Assembly (NCBI GenBank): GCA_023453795.1
Contig: JAEXSP010000024.1
Coordinates: 1 to 62,685 of the forward strand
Source: Bacillota bacterium
GTDB taxonomy: Bacteria > Bacillota > Clostridia > Acetivibrionales > JAEXSP01
DNA length: 62,685 nt
Direction of reading: 5' to 3'
Shown: positions 28,364 to 36,743 of the stretch, piece by piece
How the letters are laid out: each line of letters starts with the position of its first letter
How positions within the stretch are numbered: the first letter of the stretch is position 1
Notes under the pieces: model-generated
What the model saw: only the letters and a program-made list of their open reading frames with translations
Database searches by the model: none
What the model was told of the DNA's origin: nothing
Translations under genes and position numbers: made by a program

Positions 28364-29136
28364 AAAAAGTTGCAGGGTATATAACTAGGAAATCCTTAAT
28401 ATACAAAACGAATGTAGAATATGGTGATTATACAATTAATCATGTTTTTGGATGTAATCATGGTTGCAAATACCCTTGTTATGCATATTTGATGGCAAAA
28501 CGTTTTGGTAAGTTAAAAACTTATGAAGAGTGGCTGAACCCATATATAGTTGGTAATGCTCTTGAGTTGCTTGAAAGTGAGATTCCCAAATATAAAAGCA
28601 AGATTAAATTGTTGCATCTTTGCTTTACTACCGACCCATTTATGTTCGATTATCAAGAGGTATCCGATTTGAGCATTAAAATCCTTAAAAAATGTAACGA
28701 AAATGGAATTACATGTTCAGTTTTAACTAAAGGCATCCTACCAATTGAATTGGCAAAGTTGTCTAAAGATAACGAATATGGCATTACATTAGTATCCTTA
28801 GACGAAAATTTTAGAATTGCTTTCGAACCATATACTGCATCATTAGATAATAGAATTGAAAGATTAAGAAAACTTCACGATTTGGGATGCAAAACTTGGG
28901 TTAGTATGGAGCCATATCCAACACCAAATATTGTGAATCAGAATTTAACTGATATTCTTAATAAAATCAGTTTCGTTGATAAAATTATCTTTGGACGTAT
29001 GAATTATAATTCAGAAGTTTTGCAGTTTCAAGGTTATAAAGAATTTTATAACTCTTTAGCACAAGAGGTTATTAATTTTTGTAAATCAAAAGGAATAAAG
29101 TATCATATAAAAAATGGAACCATGTATGAAAAGTAG
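28360..29136 (+). CDS. Radical-SAM-like three-Cys protein, TcmP partner
   Basis: A 258-aa protein with G-C-N-H-G-C-K-Y-P-C-Y-A-Y, that is C32-x3-C36-x3-C40. This resembles the Fe-S loop of spore-photoproduct-lyase-like radical SAM proteins (G-C-x-H-x-C-x-Y-C-Y-A) but has one extra residue between the last two cysteines. Later segments (T-T-D-P-F, T-K-G-I-L-P, V-S-M-E-P-Y-P-T-P) match the TIM-barrel strands of that group. The start is ATG 28360 within the TcmP stop, with AGGGGA upstream. It is the last element gene before the cotJC junction. Confidence 0.7.
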   Translation: MKKVAGYITRKSLIYKTNVEYGDYTINHVFGCNHGCKYPCYAYLMAKRFGKLKTYEEWLNPYIVGNALELLESEIPKYKSKIKLLHLCFTTDPFMFDYQEVSDLSIKILKKCNENGITCSVLTKGILPIELAKLSKDNEYGITLVSLDENFRIAFEPYTASLDNRIERLRKLHDLGCKTWVSMEPYPTPNIVNQNLTDILNKISFVDKIIFGRMNYNSEVLQFQGYKEFYNSLAQEVINFCKSKGIKYHIKNGTMYEK

Positions 29137-29161
29137 CATACCTATAAATGCGCCATATTGA

Positions 29162-29183
29162 TAACGATATACCTATATCGTTA
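29162..29183. other. Right attachment site (attR) of the element inside cotJC
   Basis: A perfect palindrome, TAACGATATA-CC-TATATCGTTA, sits exactly where cotJC homology stops. Serine integrases recombine across a central dinucleotide flanked by inverted arms, so CC/GG is the likely crossover. The cotJC side supplies the right arm (codons for L-N-D-I-G). Confidence 0.6.
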
Positions 29184-29356
29184 AGGGTAGCCTTTGCGAA
29201 ATCAGTCGGTATGCTGAACCTTTGACTGAGGTATCTGAGGGATGCAGCGAGCTCACCATCCGGCCCGCCGTACTGTGTAATTATATATTTAGCCATCTTT
29301 GGATTTCTGCATTTTATCTTTACCGGGTATTCCAATCTTTTCTCATAAACCCACAT
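29171..29356 (-). pseudogene. cotJC: cotJC, truncated by element insertion
   Basis: The first 62 codons of CotJC, a manganese-catalase-like spore coat protein, are intact: M-W-V-Y-E-K, then I-I-T-Q-Y-G-G-P-D-G-E-L and S-L-R-Y-L-S-Q-R up to L-N-D-I-G. Family members continue T-E-E-L-A-H-L-E with metal ligands; here the frame runs into element sequence and stops at 29072 inside the radical-SAM-like gene. The catalase-like core is therefore lost. AGGAGG precedes the start. It is the last gene of the cotJ operon; excision of the element could restore it. Confidence 0.85.
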
Positions 29357-29378
29357 TCTAAAACCTCCTCTTTCAAAT

Positions 29379-29624
29379 CTATGCTTCCCAAGGCCATGGG
29401 CTTTGTATCCACTGCCAGGGATAATTATTGGAAGCAGATGCTGTCAGCGGCCCATAAAGCCTTTCATATTCCAGTGTCGCCATTTTTGCCTGCTGCGTAG
29501 CATTGTTGAAAAGATATAAAGCCATCATGTCGTAAGGATGAGTGTTTAGGTATAAATGAAGGTCATAAGCTGTAAAACCTGCAGCCATAACCTCACGCAT
29601 CAATTCTTCACGATTCGGATCCAT
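29379..29624 (-). CDS. cotJB: Spore coat protein CotJB
   Basis: An 81-aa protein with the CotJB hallmarks: E-E-L-M-R-E-V-M-A-A-G-F, D-L-H-L-Y-L-N-T-H-P and G-P-L-T, ending in a Trp/Pro-rich tail. It is a structural inner spore-coat component made in the mother cell. ATG 29624 is preferred to an upstream in-frame start because AGGAGG lies just before it. It sits 16 bases after cotJA and 22 before cotJC, in the conserved cotJABC order. Expected regulation is by sigma-E, but no clear sigma-E promoter was found. Confidence 0.9.
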   Translation of the reverse strand: MDPNREELMREVMAAGFTAYDLHLYLNTHPYDMMALYLFNNATQQAKMATLEYERLYGPLTASASNNYPWQWIQSPWPWEA

Positions 29625-29640
29625 AATTTTGCACCTCCTA

Positions 29641-29856
29641 TCATGCATCAACGGTATATTCCGGGTCAAGCCCGTATGGTCTGTCCAATTCAGGGAATAC
29701 TGTCCCTTGATTTAAGGCTTCCATAGGCGTATAAATCGTAGAAAGATATTGGAACGGTATATATGCATGTGCATATAGGAAAGGTGCTCCCGGAGAGCAT
29801 ATTTCTATGTTTTCTTCCACTGGTGACATGTTGTTATCCATAAAGTCATTATTCAT
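29641..29856 (-). CDS. cotJA: Spore coat associated protein CotJA
   Basis: A 71-aa protein with the CotJA signature: a hydrophobic Y-I-P-F-Q, then Y-T-P-M-E-A-L-N-Q-G-T-V-F-P-E-L and D-R-P-Y. CotJA is required for assembly of the CotJ proteins onto the spore coat. ATG 29856 is preceded by GGAGGT; an upstream in-frame start at 29901 lacks one. It is the first gene of the operon. It diverges from the omega-amidase gene across a 200-bp AT-rich gap with a TATAAT at 29967-29972 but no good -35. Confidence 0.88.
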   Translation of the reverse strand: MNNDFMDNNMSPVEENIEICSPGAPFLYAHAYIPFQYLSTIYTPMEALNQGTVFPELDRPYGLDPEYTVDA

Positions 29857-30058
29857 TCTTTTACCTCCATTAGCCAGTATATATTTACATAATATTCTCA
29901 TTATTTAAAAAGGTTCAATGTAACGGGAAAATTATTAGTATAAGCAGGACGAAAATGAAAATATGGTATAATATAAAAAAGGAAACAATAAGGATCGTAA
30001 AGATTAACTAAAGGCATAATTCAATTAATGTTTCCTGAATAAGTATAGGGAGTCTTTC

Positions 30059-30895
30059 ATGAGAAAAACTTTTAGGATTTCTATATGTCAGAACAAAGTG
30101 ACAGATAATAAGCAAAAAAACATAGATAAGGCAATAAAGCTGCTGGAAGAGTCCAAATCCGGCGGAGCAGATATGGCAATTCTTCCTGAAATGTTTAACT
30201 GCCCATATGAGAACTCAAGGTTTGGGGAGTTTTCGGAAGAGGTTGGCTCGGGAGAGACATTGAAAGCAATATCGGATGCGGCTAAAAGCAATTCGATTTA
30301 TGTGATTGCAGGCTCGATTCCGGAACGTTTGGACGGCAGGCTTTATAACAGCAGTTTCGTTTTTGACAGGAATGGCATCATTATAGGAAACCATAAAAAA
30401 ATGCACCTTTTTGATATAGATGTAGAGGGAAAAATCAGATTTATGGAATCCGATACCCTTACTCCGGGAAGCAAAATAACTGTTGTCGACACCGAATTTT
30501 GTAAGGTAGGGCTGGCAATCTGCTACGATATAAGGTTTCCCGAGCTTCACAGGCTTATGGCATTGCAGGGAGCAAAACTTATTGTCATACCCGGAGCGTT
30601 TAACATGGTTACAGGGCCGGCGCATTGGGAAATACTAATGAGGGCAAGAGCACTGGATAATCAGGTTTATTTTGCTGCGGCATCGCCGGCAAGAGATGAG
30701 GCTGCAAACTATATTGCTTACGGCAACTCTATGGTAGTCGAGCCATGGGGAGATGTAATAAGCCGGGCGGGAACAGATGAAGAGGTTATTTTTGCCGATA
30801 TAGACCTCACAAGAGTTGATAAGGTGAGGGATGAACTGCCGCTCTTGAAGCATAGGCGTACTGACATTTATAATCTATCGGGCAAAAAAGGTTAA
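30059..30895 (+). CDS. Carbon-nitrogen hydrolase, Nit2/omega-amidase type
   Basis: A 278-aa member of the nitrilase superfamily. The Glu-Lys-Cys triad is visible: E44 in L-P-E-M-F, K114 in H-K-K-M-H-L-F, and C155 in I-C-Y-D-I-R-F-P-E. The flanking motifs (F-N-C-P-Y, G-A-F-N-M-V-T-G-P-A-H-W, R-A-L-D-N-Q) match Nit2/omega-amidases, which hydrolyse alpha-ketoglutaramate and alpha-ketosuccinamate, products of glutamine and asparagine transamination. It is a cytosolic housekeeping enzyme, transcribed alone. The close relationship to deaminated-glutathione amidases means the exact substrate is inferred. Confidence 0.88.
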   Translation: MRKTFRISICQNKVTDNKQKNIDKAIKLLEESKSGGADMAILPEMFNCPYENSRFGEFSEEVGSGETLKAISDAAKSNSIYVIAGSIPERLDGRLYNSSFVFDRNGIIIGNHKKMHLFDIDVEGKIRFMESDTLTPGSKITVVDTEFCKVGLAICYDIRFPELHRLMALQGAKLIVIPGAFNMVTGPAHWEILMRARALDNQVYFAAASPARDEAANYIAYGNSMVVEPWGDVISRAGTDEEVIFADIDLTRVDKVRDELPLLKHRRTDIYNLSGKKG

Positions 30896-31393
30896 CGGAT
30901 CAAATGCTTGAATAAAGCAAGCTCCCTATGTAAGATTTTTTTGAACGATGATGATGGTTGCAATGTATTCCATAACAATTGTAGTTTTCACCAGAATTCT
31001 GACTAAAACATCACCATAACCATCTGAAATAGGTGGTCTTGGGCTTTTTTTTATCAGAAAGTTATAGCTATAGAAAATGTTTATTGTAGATGATAAATTT
31101 TTAAATTTCCAAGACATTTTACTCTTCTTGCGAAGTCTATATTTAATATTTCGGCGATTTCTAGAAGAATTCCATACAATAATTGAACAACAAGGGATTA
31201 CCGATTTGCTATAGACCTCGGAACAACTCAATAATACGATCAGTTCATTATTCCATCTCGATTGTCACAATCAAATAGTAAATCAGATGTAAGTAAGTGG
31301 GGAATTTCACAAAAAAACGAGCAAGATAATTTTTTATCCAGTTTGACTTCAAAATACCTTGTATGTTTATATATAAAACAATTGTTAAAAATG
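30896..31393. other. 500-bp AT-rich intergenic region without a recognisable gene
   Basis: No frame with a Shine-Dalgarno or a known motif on either strand; the minus frames here overlap each other and the next gene and look random. A segment near 31030-31060 (GGTGGTCTTGGGC followed by T8) may be a terminator remnant for the amidase gene. Confidence 0.4.
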
Positions 31394-31422
31394 TTGAAAT
31401 ATAGTAATAGATATGGTAATAT
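31394..31422 (+). promoter_or_regulatory. Sigma-A promoter for the biosynthetic operon
   Basis: TTGAAA at 31394-31399, exactly 17 bp, TAATAT at 31417-31422. It gives a leader of about 160 nt that contains the 15-bp tandem repeat. It is the only good promoter seen ahead of the 23-gene run. Confidence 0.55.
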
Positions 31423-31465
31423 ACCAATAAAAGGATTGTAAATAGCGAATATTGTTGAAAATAAA

Positions 31466-31500
31466 ATACATGTAAACATAATACATGTAAACATAATACA
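31466..31500. repeat. Tandem 15-bp repeat in the operon leader
   Basis: Two perfect copies of ATACATGTAAACATA followed by a partial third (ATACA). Each unit contains the palindrome ACATGT. It lies between the promoter and the first gene, where an operator would be. Confidence 0.7.
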
Positions 31501-31589
31501 TTCTTAAACTTAATAGGGTACAAATTTGATAGGCTCTTGACTAAATTAAAGTATACAAAAATAAAAAGAGTGAGTATTAGAGGAATATT

Positions 31590-32441
31590 ATGGGCGGCTT
31601 TTTTAATAGGGGACTTTATTATAATCAGATTAAAGCCCGAATAAAAAGAATGATTTCCATTGGTGATACTATTGGGGCTGAAGCGCTTTGCTTGCAAACA
31701 CTTCGGGAATTGGTGGGTGTTGTTATCCTTACATATCACGAAATAGGTCATAATGAAAATCAATCAGTAACAAAGCCTTCAGTGTTTGAAAAACAAATGC
31801 AATTTATTAAAGAATATCGGTATCCTGTCCTTACCTATGAGGATTTGGTAAATGGATATGATTATAATAAAATGGCCATAATAATTACCTTTGATGATGC
31901 CCGGGCAGGGGTAAAAGACTATGCCGATTCAATACTCAGAGAGTATAACTTTCCATACACTATTTTTATAACTCCCGGATATATAAACAATGCCGGTTCG
32001 TTTGACCCAAAAGAAGCATTTTCAAATTTTCTGACATGGGATGAAATAGGTTACCTGTATGAGAAGGGCGGTGTGACATTAGGATCCCATTCGTATACAC
32101 ACCGATTAATGACTGAACTTGAATCAGAAAAAGACATGAGATTTGAGATCTGTGATTCAAAGAAGGAAATTGAAAAACATTTTGGCATAAAAGTAACTGA
32201 TTTTGCCTATCCATACGGGCGTTTTACTGAAAATATTGAGAAAATGGTCGTTGAGGAAGGCTATAAAACCATATCTACAATTCTTCCAGGTATCAATACG
32301 GCAAGTACATCGGCATTCAGGTTAAGAAGAAGTGTAGTTTTAAGTATGTTTTCTGAAAAAGATTTTATAAAAATTATAAATCCTGAGCAAATACGTAATG
32401 AATTCATAGAAATATTACAAGAATTGAGGGATAAGAATTGA
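31590..32441 (+). CDS. Polysaccharide deacetylase (NodB domain)
   Basis: A 283-aa CE4-type deacetylase. Motif 1 is T-F-D-D-A (D102, D103; usually TFDDG) and motif 2 is S-H-S-Y-T-H (H167, H171); together they supply the catalytic base and metal ligands. A later Y-P-Y-G-R-F fits motif 3. No signal peptide is visible, so it probably works in the cytosol, for example on an N-acetylated sugar-lipid or small precursor rather than on peptidoglycan. It is the first gene of the cluster and overlaps the next start by 4 bases. The substrate is inferred only. Confidence 0.85.
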   Translation: MGGFFNRGLYYNQIKARIKRMISIGDTIGAEALCLQTLRELVGVVILTYHEIGHNENQSVTKPSVFEKQMQFIKEYRYPVLTYEDLVNGYDYNKMAIIITFDDARAGVKDYADSILREYNFPYTIFITPGYINNAGSFDPKEAFSNFLTWDEIGYLYEKGGVTLGSHSYTHRLMTELESEKDMRFEICDSKKEIEKHFGIKVTDFAYPYGRFTENIEKMVVEEGYKTISTILPGINTASTSAFRLRRSVVLSMFSEKDFIKIINPEQIRNEFIEILQELRDKN

Positions 32442-33607
32442 GTGAAGTCTATAGCTATAAGATTACCGCAGGATCGGAGCAGGCTTATTCTCAAATGCTG
32501 AAAGACTCGGTTTTGGATATCTTAAGAAAGACTAATACAGATGTAAAACAGAAGAAGATACTTGTTAAACCTAATATGTTGGGCGCCTTTGAGCCATCAC
32601 GTGGTGCTACTACCGATCCTAGACTCATAGAGGCAATTGTGGATGTTTTATCAGATGAAGGTGCGGGTGAAATTTTTGTCGGAGATAGTCCTGGTGGGGT
32701 TGAAAAAGGGATTGTAAGTACAGCTAGTAAATGTGGACTGTACCAGGCTTCAAAAGGGCATTTTATAAACTTTAATGAAAATGTAAGAATGCTACCTGTT
32801 AAATCCAGATTTATTAAAAAAATCAGTATAGCTGGTATTGTAAATGACGTTGATCTTGTAATTAATGTACCTAAACTGAAAACACATGGTTATATGGGAA
32901 TGACAGGCTGTATTAAAAATATGTTCGGTATCATTGTCGGCCCTGGTAAAGCAAAACTACACTTTAAAGCTCCCAATGTAATGCAGTTTGCAGAATTACT
33001 TGTGGATATTTTCCAAATCAGAGTTCCTGATTTACATATTGTAGAGGCCTTAACTGTTATGGAAGGTACAGGCCCTACCTCTGGTCCATTACAAAAACTT
33101 GATATGGTTATTGCTGGTAAGGATGGAGTCGCAGTTGATACTGTCATGGCTAGGATGATGGGCTTTGAACAGGATATGATTAGATACATTAGCATTGCTA
33201 ATAAAAGAGGGCTGGGAGAATCCGATATAGATAAGATTTCAATTCATGGTAACTTTGGGGTTGAGCATGATTTCGATAAACCAGTTACGTACACAGTTTC
33301 AGAAGTTAAAAAACAGGGTATTGGATTTAACACTAAAGGGTTGACATATTTATACCAGTTGGGAACGATGGTACCTAAATTAATACGTCCGGATGCATGT
33401 AATAAATGCAGGCGATGTGTGGTGAACTGCCCTGCACAGGCTATTACCTTGAATGATTTACCAGATGTTGATTATAAAAAGTGCATATCATGCTTTTGCT
33501 GCTCAGAGTTGTGCCATCAGAATTGCTATGAAATACTGGATAACTCAGAAGCTTTCACTAATATATTTAGCAGTTTTGAAGGGGATGATGGAAACAAAAA
33601 TGAGTAA
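32438..33607 (+). CDS. DUF362 protein with C-terminal double Fe-S motif
   Basis: A 389-aa protein starting at a TTG that overlaps the previous stop, with GAGGGA upstream. The DUF362 domain fills most of the chain (K-P-N-M-L near 35-40; V-P-K-L-K-T-H-G; G-C-I-K-N-M-F-G). The end has C-x2-C-x2-C-x3-C-P and a second, irregular Cys-rich cluster with six cysteines, as in 2[4Fe-4S] ferredoxins. DUF362 has no general biochemical role; here it may carry electrons to the FAD oxidoreductases or radical SAM enzymes next to it, which is an inference. Confidence 0.75.
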   Translation: MSEVYSYKITAGSEQAYSQMLKDSVLDILRKTNTDVKQKKILVKPNMLGAFEPSRGATTDPRLIEAIVDVLSDEGAGEIFVGDSPGGVEKGIVSTASKCGLYQASKGHFINFNENVRMLPVKSRFIKKISIAGIVNDVDLVINVPKLKTHGYMGMTGCIKNMFGIIVGPGKAKLHFKAPNVMQFAELLVDIFQIRVPDLHIVEALTVMEGTGPTSGPLQKLDMVIAGKDGVAVDTVMARMMGFEQDMIRYISIANKRGLGESDIDKISIHGNFGVEHDFDKPVTYTVSEVKKQGIGFNTKGLTYLYQLGTMVPKLIRPDACNKCRRCVVNCPAQAITLNDLPDVDYKKCISCFCCSELCHQNCYEILDNSEAFTNIFSSFEGDDGNKNE

Positions 33608-35177
33608 AGCGATAGAATTTTTAAGGGAAAGAGAGTCGCAATTTTCTGGACCTATAAAGGAAAAGACTTCCGTTTTGGCAATCGGCAGCGGTATTGGAAG
33701 CTTAACAGCTGCTGCATTGTTATGTAAAAACGGAGTAGAAACACTGTTGGTGGAACAAGGGGAACATTTAGGTGGATATTTTGGGTATTTTGTCCATGAT
33801 GAATACTTGTTTGATCTTGCGATTTCATATGTTTTATCATGTGATCCCAGAGGAGCAGTAAGCGAACTTTTAGGTGAATTGGGTTTGATGGAAAAAATCA
33901 GGTTCAAAAAACTGGAAGTTTTAGACTGTATTATTTTCCCTGACGGTGAAAAGTTAATTGTCCCATCGTCTTCCGAAGAGTTTGTAGCGAAGCTTAAGGT
34001 TCTTTTCCCTGATGAAAGTGAGGGTATAGAGAGCTTTTTCAAATGGCTTAGGGAATATGATGAAGGTACTTTAAACATCAAAGGGAAGTCTTTTTTACCT
34101 CCCAAAATAATATTACAAAACTTTCTCAAGGATTATAGACCGTTTTTAGATAAATATTTCAGAAGCAGTAAATTGAAGAATATACTATCCATTCGTATAC
34201 AGGCGGATCCGGCATCCCTGTTTATAATGGGAGGTTTTATAAATGAATGCTTATTGAGGGGAATGTATTATATCGAAGGGGGTTCATTACAACTGCCGTT
34301 AGCGTTAGGAGAGTATATTTCTGATAATGGCGGACAGGTAATTTTAAATAGAAGAGTTTTGAAGATTATTTATCAGCCTGATATTGACAGGGAATATCCC
34401 TACAAAGTTGAATTTTCCAACGGACAGACAATTAGGACAAAGTACATAGTAAATGGTATATCAATGGATTCTCTTCTTGAACTTATAGATTGTGAGAAGG
34501 GGCCTCAAATCCAAAGCAGCTATGAAAGACTTCAAAAAAACATACAAAAACGTAAAATCGGGCATTCATCTTTCAATATATATTTGGCGGTTAAGGGTTT
34601 GGATCTATCCAAATTCAATATGGGGCGGATATATATATTGCCGGATAATATAAATGAGCAAAGTACATTTGAGTATTATACGAAAATTGAGGGCGGTAAT
34701 TTGTTAAAGGATGCTATTCTTAAAGTGCATGTCCCTTCGTATTACGATAATACTCTCAGTCCGGAAGGAGAAAGCATTATTAGAATTGAGACAGATGTCT
34801 GCAATGATGAATTCCTTAAGTTCCGGGAGGAGTATCTATCCGGTAATGTTACAAGTGAATGTAAGAAATTTGAGGAGTCAATTGAACACATTTTTGTGAA
34901 GAGAGTTGAAGAAAAACTGATACCAGGTTTACGGGATAAGATAGTATACAGCAGATTTATAAGTCCTTTGGAATTTGAAAAACTTACTTTGAATTATAAA
35001 GGTTCAGGAACGGGATGGGCGCATACTGTCACTAATTATTTTAGAGTACCCTTTCCTACTAAACTTCCTATTCCAAACATGTATGTGGTAGGACAATGGG
35101 GTGAGCTTGGTTCGGGTTTAAGGCAGTTGGTTTTATCAGGAAGACGTGCGGCTGATCAAATAATAGAAAGTAGATAA
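33588..35177 (+). CDS. CrtI/phytoene-desaturase-like FAD oxidoreductase 1
   Basis: About 529 aa. The N-terminal dinucleotide-binding motif G-S-G-I-G-S-L with V-E-Q-G-E-H-L-G-G-Y defines the CrtI/amine-oxidase-like FAD fold, and the C-terminus has the second conserved segment G-Q-W-G-E-L-G-S-G-L-R. Members desaturate, isomerise or saturate long lipid chains. The start is uncertain: ATG 33585, 33588 and 33600 all overlap the end of the DUF362 gene, and none has ideal Shine-Dalgarno spacing. It is the first of four paralogues in this cluster and is most like the second in its L-G-G-Y motif. Confidence 0.8.
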   Translation: METKMSKAIEFLRERESQFSGPIKEKTSVLAIGSGIGSLTAAALLCKNGVETLLVEQGEHLGGYFGYFVHDEYLFDLAISYVLSCDPRGAVSELLGELGLMEKIRFKKLEVLDCIIFPDGEKLIVPSSSEEFVAKLKVLFPDESEGIESFFKWLREYDEGTLNIKGKSFLPPKIILQNFLKDYRPFLDKYFRSSKLKNILSIRIQADPASLFIMGGFINECLLRGMYYIEGGSLQLPLALGEYISDNGGQVILNRRVLKIIYQPDIDREYPYKVEFSNGQTIRTKYIVNGISMDSLLELIDCEKGPQIQSSYERLQKNIQKRKIGHSSFNIYLAVKGLDLSKFNMGRIYILPDNINEQSTFEYYTKIEGGNLLKDAILKVHVPSYYDNTLSPEGESIIRIETDVCNDEFLKFREEYLSGNVTSECKKFEESIEHIFVKRVEEKLIPGLRDKIVYSRFISPLEFEKLTLNYKGSGTGWAHTVTNYFRVPFPTKLPIPNMYVVGQWGELGSGLRQLVLSGRRAADQIIESR

Positions 35178-35209
35178 CTAATTATTAAAGAATTAAGGAC
35201 TATTGAAAA

Positions 35210-36670
35210 ATGAGTTACTTAAATAATAATGTGAAAATAAAGGACAAATATCAATGTGTTATTGTAGGTGGAGGCCTTGGCGGGTTGACTATGGCTGGAA
35301 TGCTGTCTTTATACGGGATAGAGGTACTCATCGTTGAAAAGAATCCAAATTTGGGCGGATATGTAACGGATTACAGGGTGGGTGAATATGTTTTTTCTCA
35401 CTCAATAGACTGGATGAGCGGTCTGCATGACAAGGGAAAATTTGCTGTTTTTCTTGAAAGGCTGAAGCTTCTGGATTCGGTGCGCTATTTTCATCTTGAA
35501 CCCTTTAAAAGAGTGATTACTCCTGACTATAACATTCCATTCAACAGCGATTTTGATATTTTTGAAGAAACATTGATAAGTAATTTTCCTAATGAGGAAC
35601 ATGGCATAAGGCAAATCGTAAAGATAATACGTTCGTTCGGAGGCCCTGAATGGATTGATTATTTCAGACCTTTTAAGAATTTTGAATACCTTCCTTTTCT
35701 TAAAACATTTATTAAAGATGAAAGATTAATTGCAATTTTGAGTGCTAATGTTAACGGAAATATACCGGCATATTTATTTGTATTGTTTTTGTACAGGTGT
35801 CTGTGCAAACAAGCATACATACTTAAGGATATGACACTAACTCAACTTATGGATTTAATTGGGACACGTCTCGTTGAGATGGGGGTTGCGATTTCAGCTA
35901 ATTCTGAAGTTACAGATATTCAGGTTGAAAACAACAAGGTAACGGGAGTTCGATTGGCAGACGGCCATGTGATAAAAGCTGATTGCATAATTACAGACAT
36001 GGATTTACTGACAGTATACAATAAGTATTTGCCTCACGGAACTATTAATAATTATTTTATGAACAAGCTTAACTCGAGGGATAAAAGCTATTCGCTTATT
36101 TCCATTTTCCTTGGGGTAAATAAGAAATTTGATGATTGTAAAATCACAGGTGAACCCACAGTTTATCTACCAACATATGATATTGATGACTTGTACTCGG
36201 ATGACCCTGGAAAATGGCATTTAAAAATGAATATTCGTTCGATATGGCAACCGTTTTTGGCTCCCGGGGGGAAATCAGCTGTTGATATCCGTGCATTGGT
36301 CAAAAAGGATTTCTTTAAAAAATGGTTAAATGATAATAACTATCGCAATGATCCTGAATATCTTCATCTAAAAGACTTTGCAACCGAAAAACTCATTCAG
36401 AATAGCAGACTGGTTCTTGGGGAATATCTTGAGAACATCGAAGAAAAACGAGTCGCTACTCCATTAACATTGCAAAGATATACAAATAACAGCTGCGGTT
36501 CCGGTATGGGTTGGGAGGTTACACCCCTTGAATATTTAAATGGTTTTAGAGTAACTTCACCAATAAATAATCTATTTCATGTTGGGGCTTGGGCCAGCTA
36601 TCCAGGAATTGAGGGAGTGGTTAACTATTGCATGACTCTGGTATCACGTATTGTAAAGTATTATAAATAG
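35210..36670 (+). CDS. CrtI/phytoene-desaturase-like FAD oxidoreductase 2
   Basis: A 486-aa protein with G-G-G-L-G-G-L-T near residues 20-27, E-K-N-P-N-L-G-G-Y-V near 45-54, a central hydrophobic stretch (A-Y-L-F-V-L-F-L-Y) and a C-terminal H-V-G-A-W-A-S-Y-P-G that closes the FAD site. The R-Y-T-N-N-S-C-G-S-G-M-G-W segment near 425-437 parallels similar R-Y/G-W segments in the other three paralogues. Expected to act on an ACP- or lipid-bound chain. It is followed by a 73-base gap, then the ACP gene. Confidence 0.8.
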   Translation: MSYLNNNVKIKDKYQCVIVGGGLGGLTMAGMLSLYGIEVLIVEKNPNLGGYVTDYRVGEYVFSHSIDWMSGLHDKGKFAVFLERLKLLDSVRYFHLEPFKRVITPDYNIPFNSDFDIFEETLISNFPNEEHGIRQIVKIIRSFGGPEWIDYFRPFKNFEYLPFLKTFIKDERLIAILSANVNGNIPAYLFVLFLYRCLCKQAYILKDMTLTQLMDLIGTRLVEMGVAISANSEVTDIQVENNKVTGVRLADGHVIKADCIITDMDLLTVYNKYLPHGTINNYFMNKLNSRDKSYSLISIFLGVNKKFDDCKITGEPTVYLPTYDIDDLYSDDPGKWHLKMNIRSIWQPFLAPGGKSAVDIRALVKKDFFKKWLNDNNYRNDPEYLHLKDFATEKLIQNSRLVLGEYLENIEEKRVATPLTLQRYTNNSCGSGMGWEVTPLEYLNGFRVTSPINNLFHVGAWASYPGIEGVVNYCMTLVSRIVKYYK

Positions 36671-36743
36671 AATAAAATATTGAATCTTTCATCTGTAAAA
36701 GGTGATTGAAAATAAATAATAACTATTGGGGAGGATTTAACTA

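Larger units (their letters stand above)
1..29173. mobile_element. Right portion of an integrative conjugative/mobilizable element inserted in cotJC
   Basis: Conjugation genes at the left (relaxase, coupling protein, pilin-like, DUF6133-like, ICE-type sigma factor) and a large serine recombinase at the right bracket a cargo region. The right boundary is sharp: cotJC on the minus strand is homologous to its family only up to codon 62 and then runs into element sequence at a 22-bp palindrome (29162-29183). The missing 3' half of cotJC is not found in the window, so the left end should lie upstream of position 1. VirB4/VirB6-type genes are also absent here; they may be upstream or lost. That everything from 1 to 29173 is one element is an inference; nested insertions are possible, as relics at 22975-23385 suggest. 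Confidence 0.5.

Noticed and set aside
29222..29500. Plus-strand frame of 92 codons over the cotJ region
   Set aside because: It is antisense to cotJB and cotJC, which have clear family matches and Shine-Dalgarno sequences.
29857..30058. Sigma-E promoter for the cotJ operon and a sigma-A promoter for the amidase gene
   Set aside because: TATAAT at 29967 has no acceptable -35, and no pair of hexamers on the minus strand fits the sigma-E consensus with correct spacing.
31248..31763. Minus-strand frame of 171 codons upstream of the biosynthetic operon
   Set aside because: No Shine-Dalgarno or known motif; it overlaps the deacetylase gene and the operon promoter and has the look of random AT-rich sequence.
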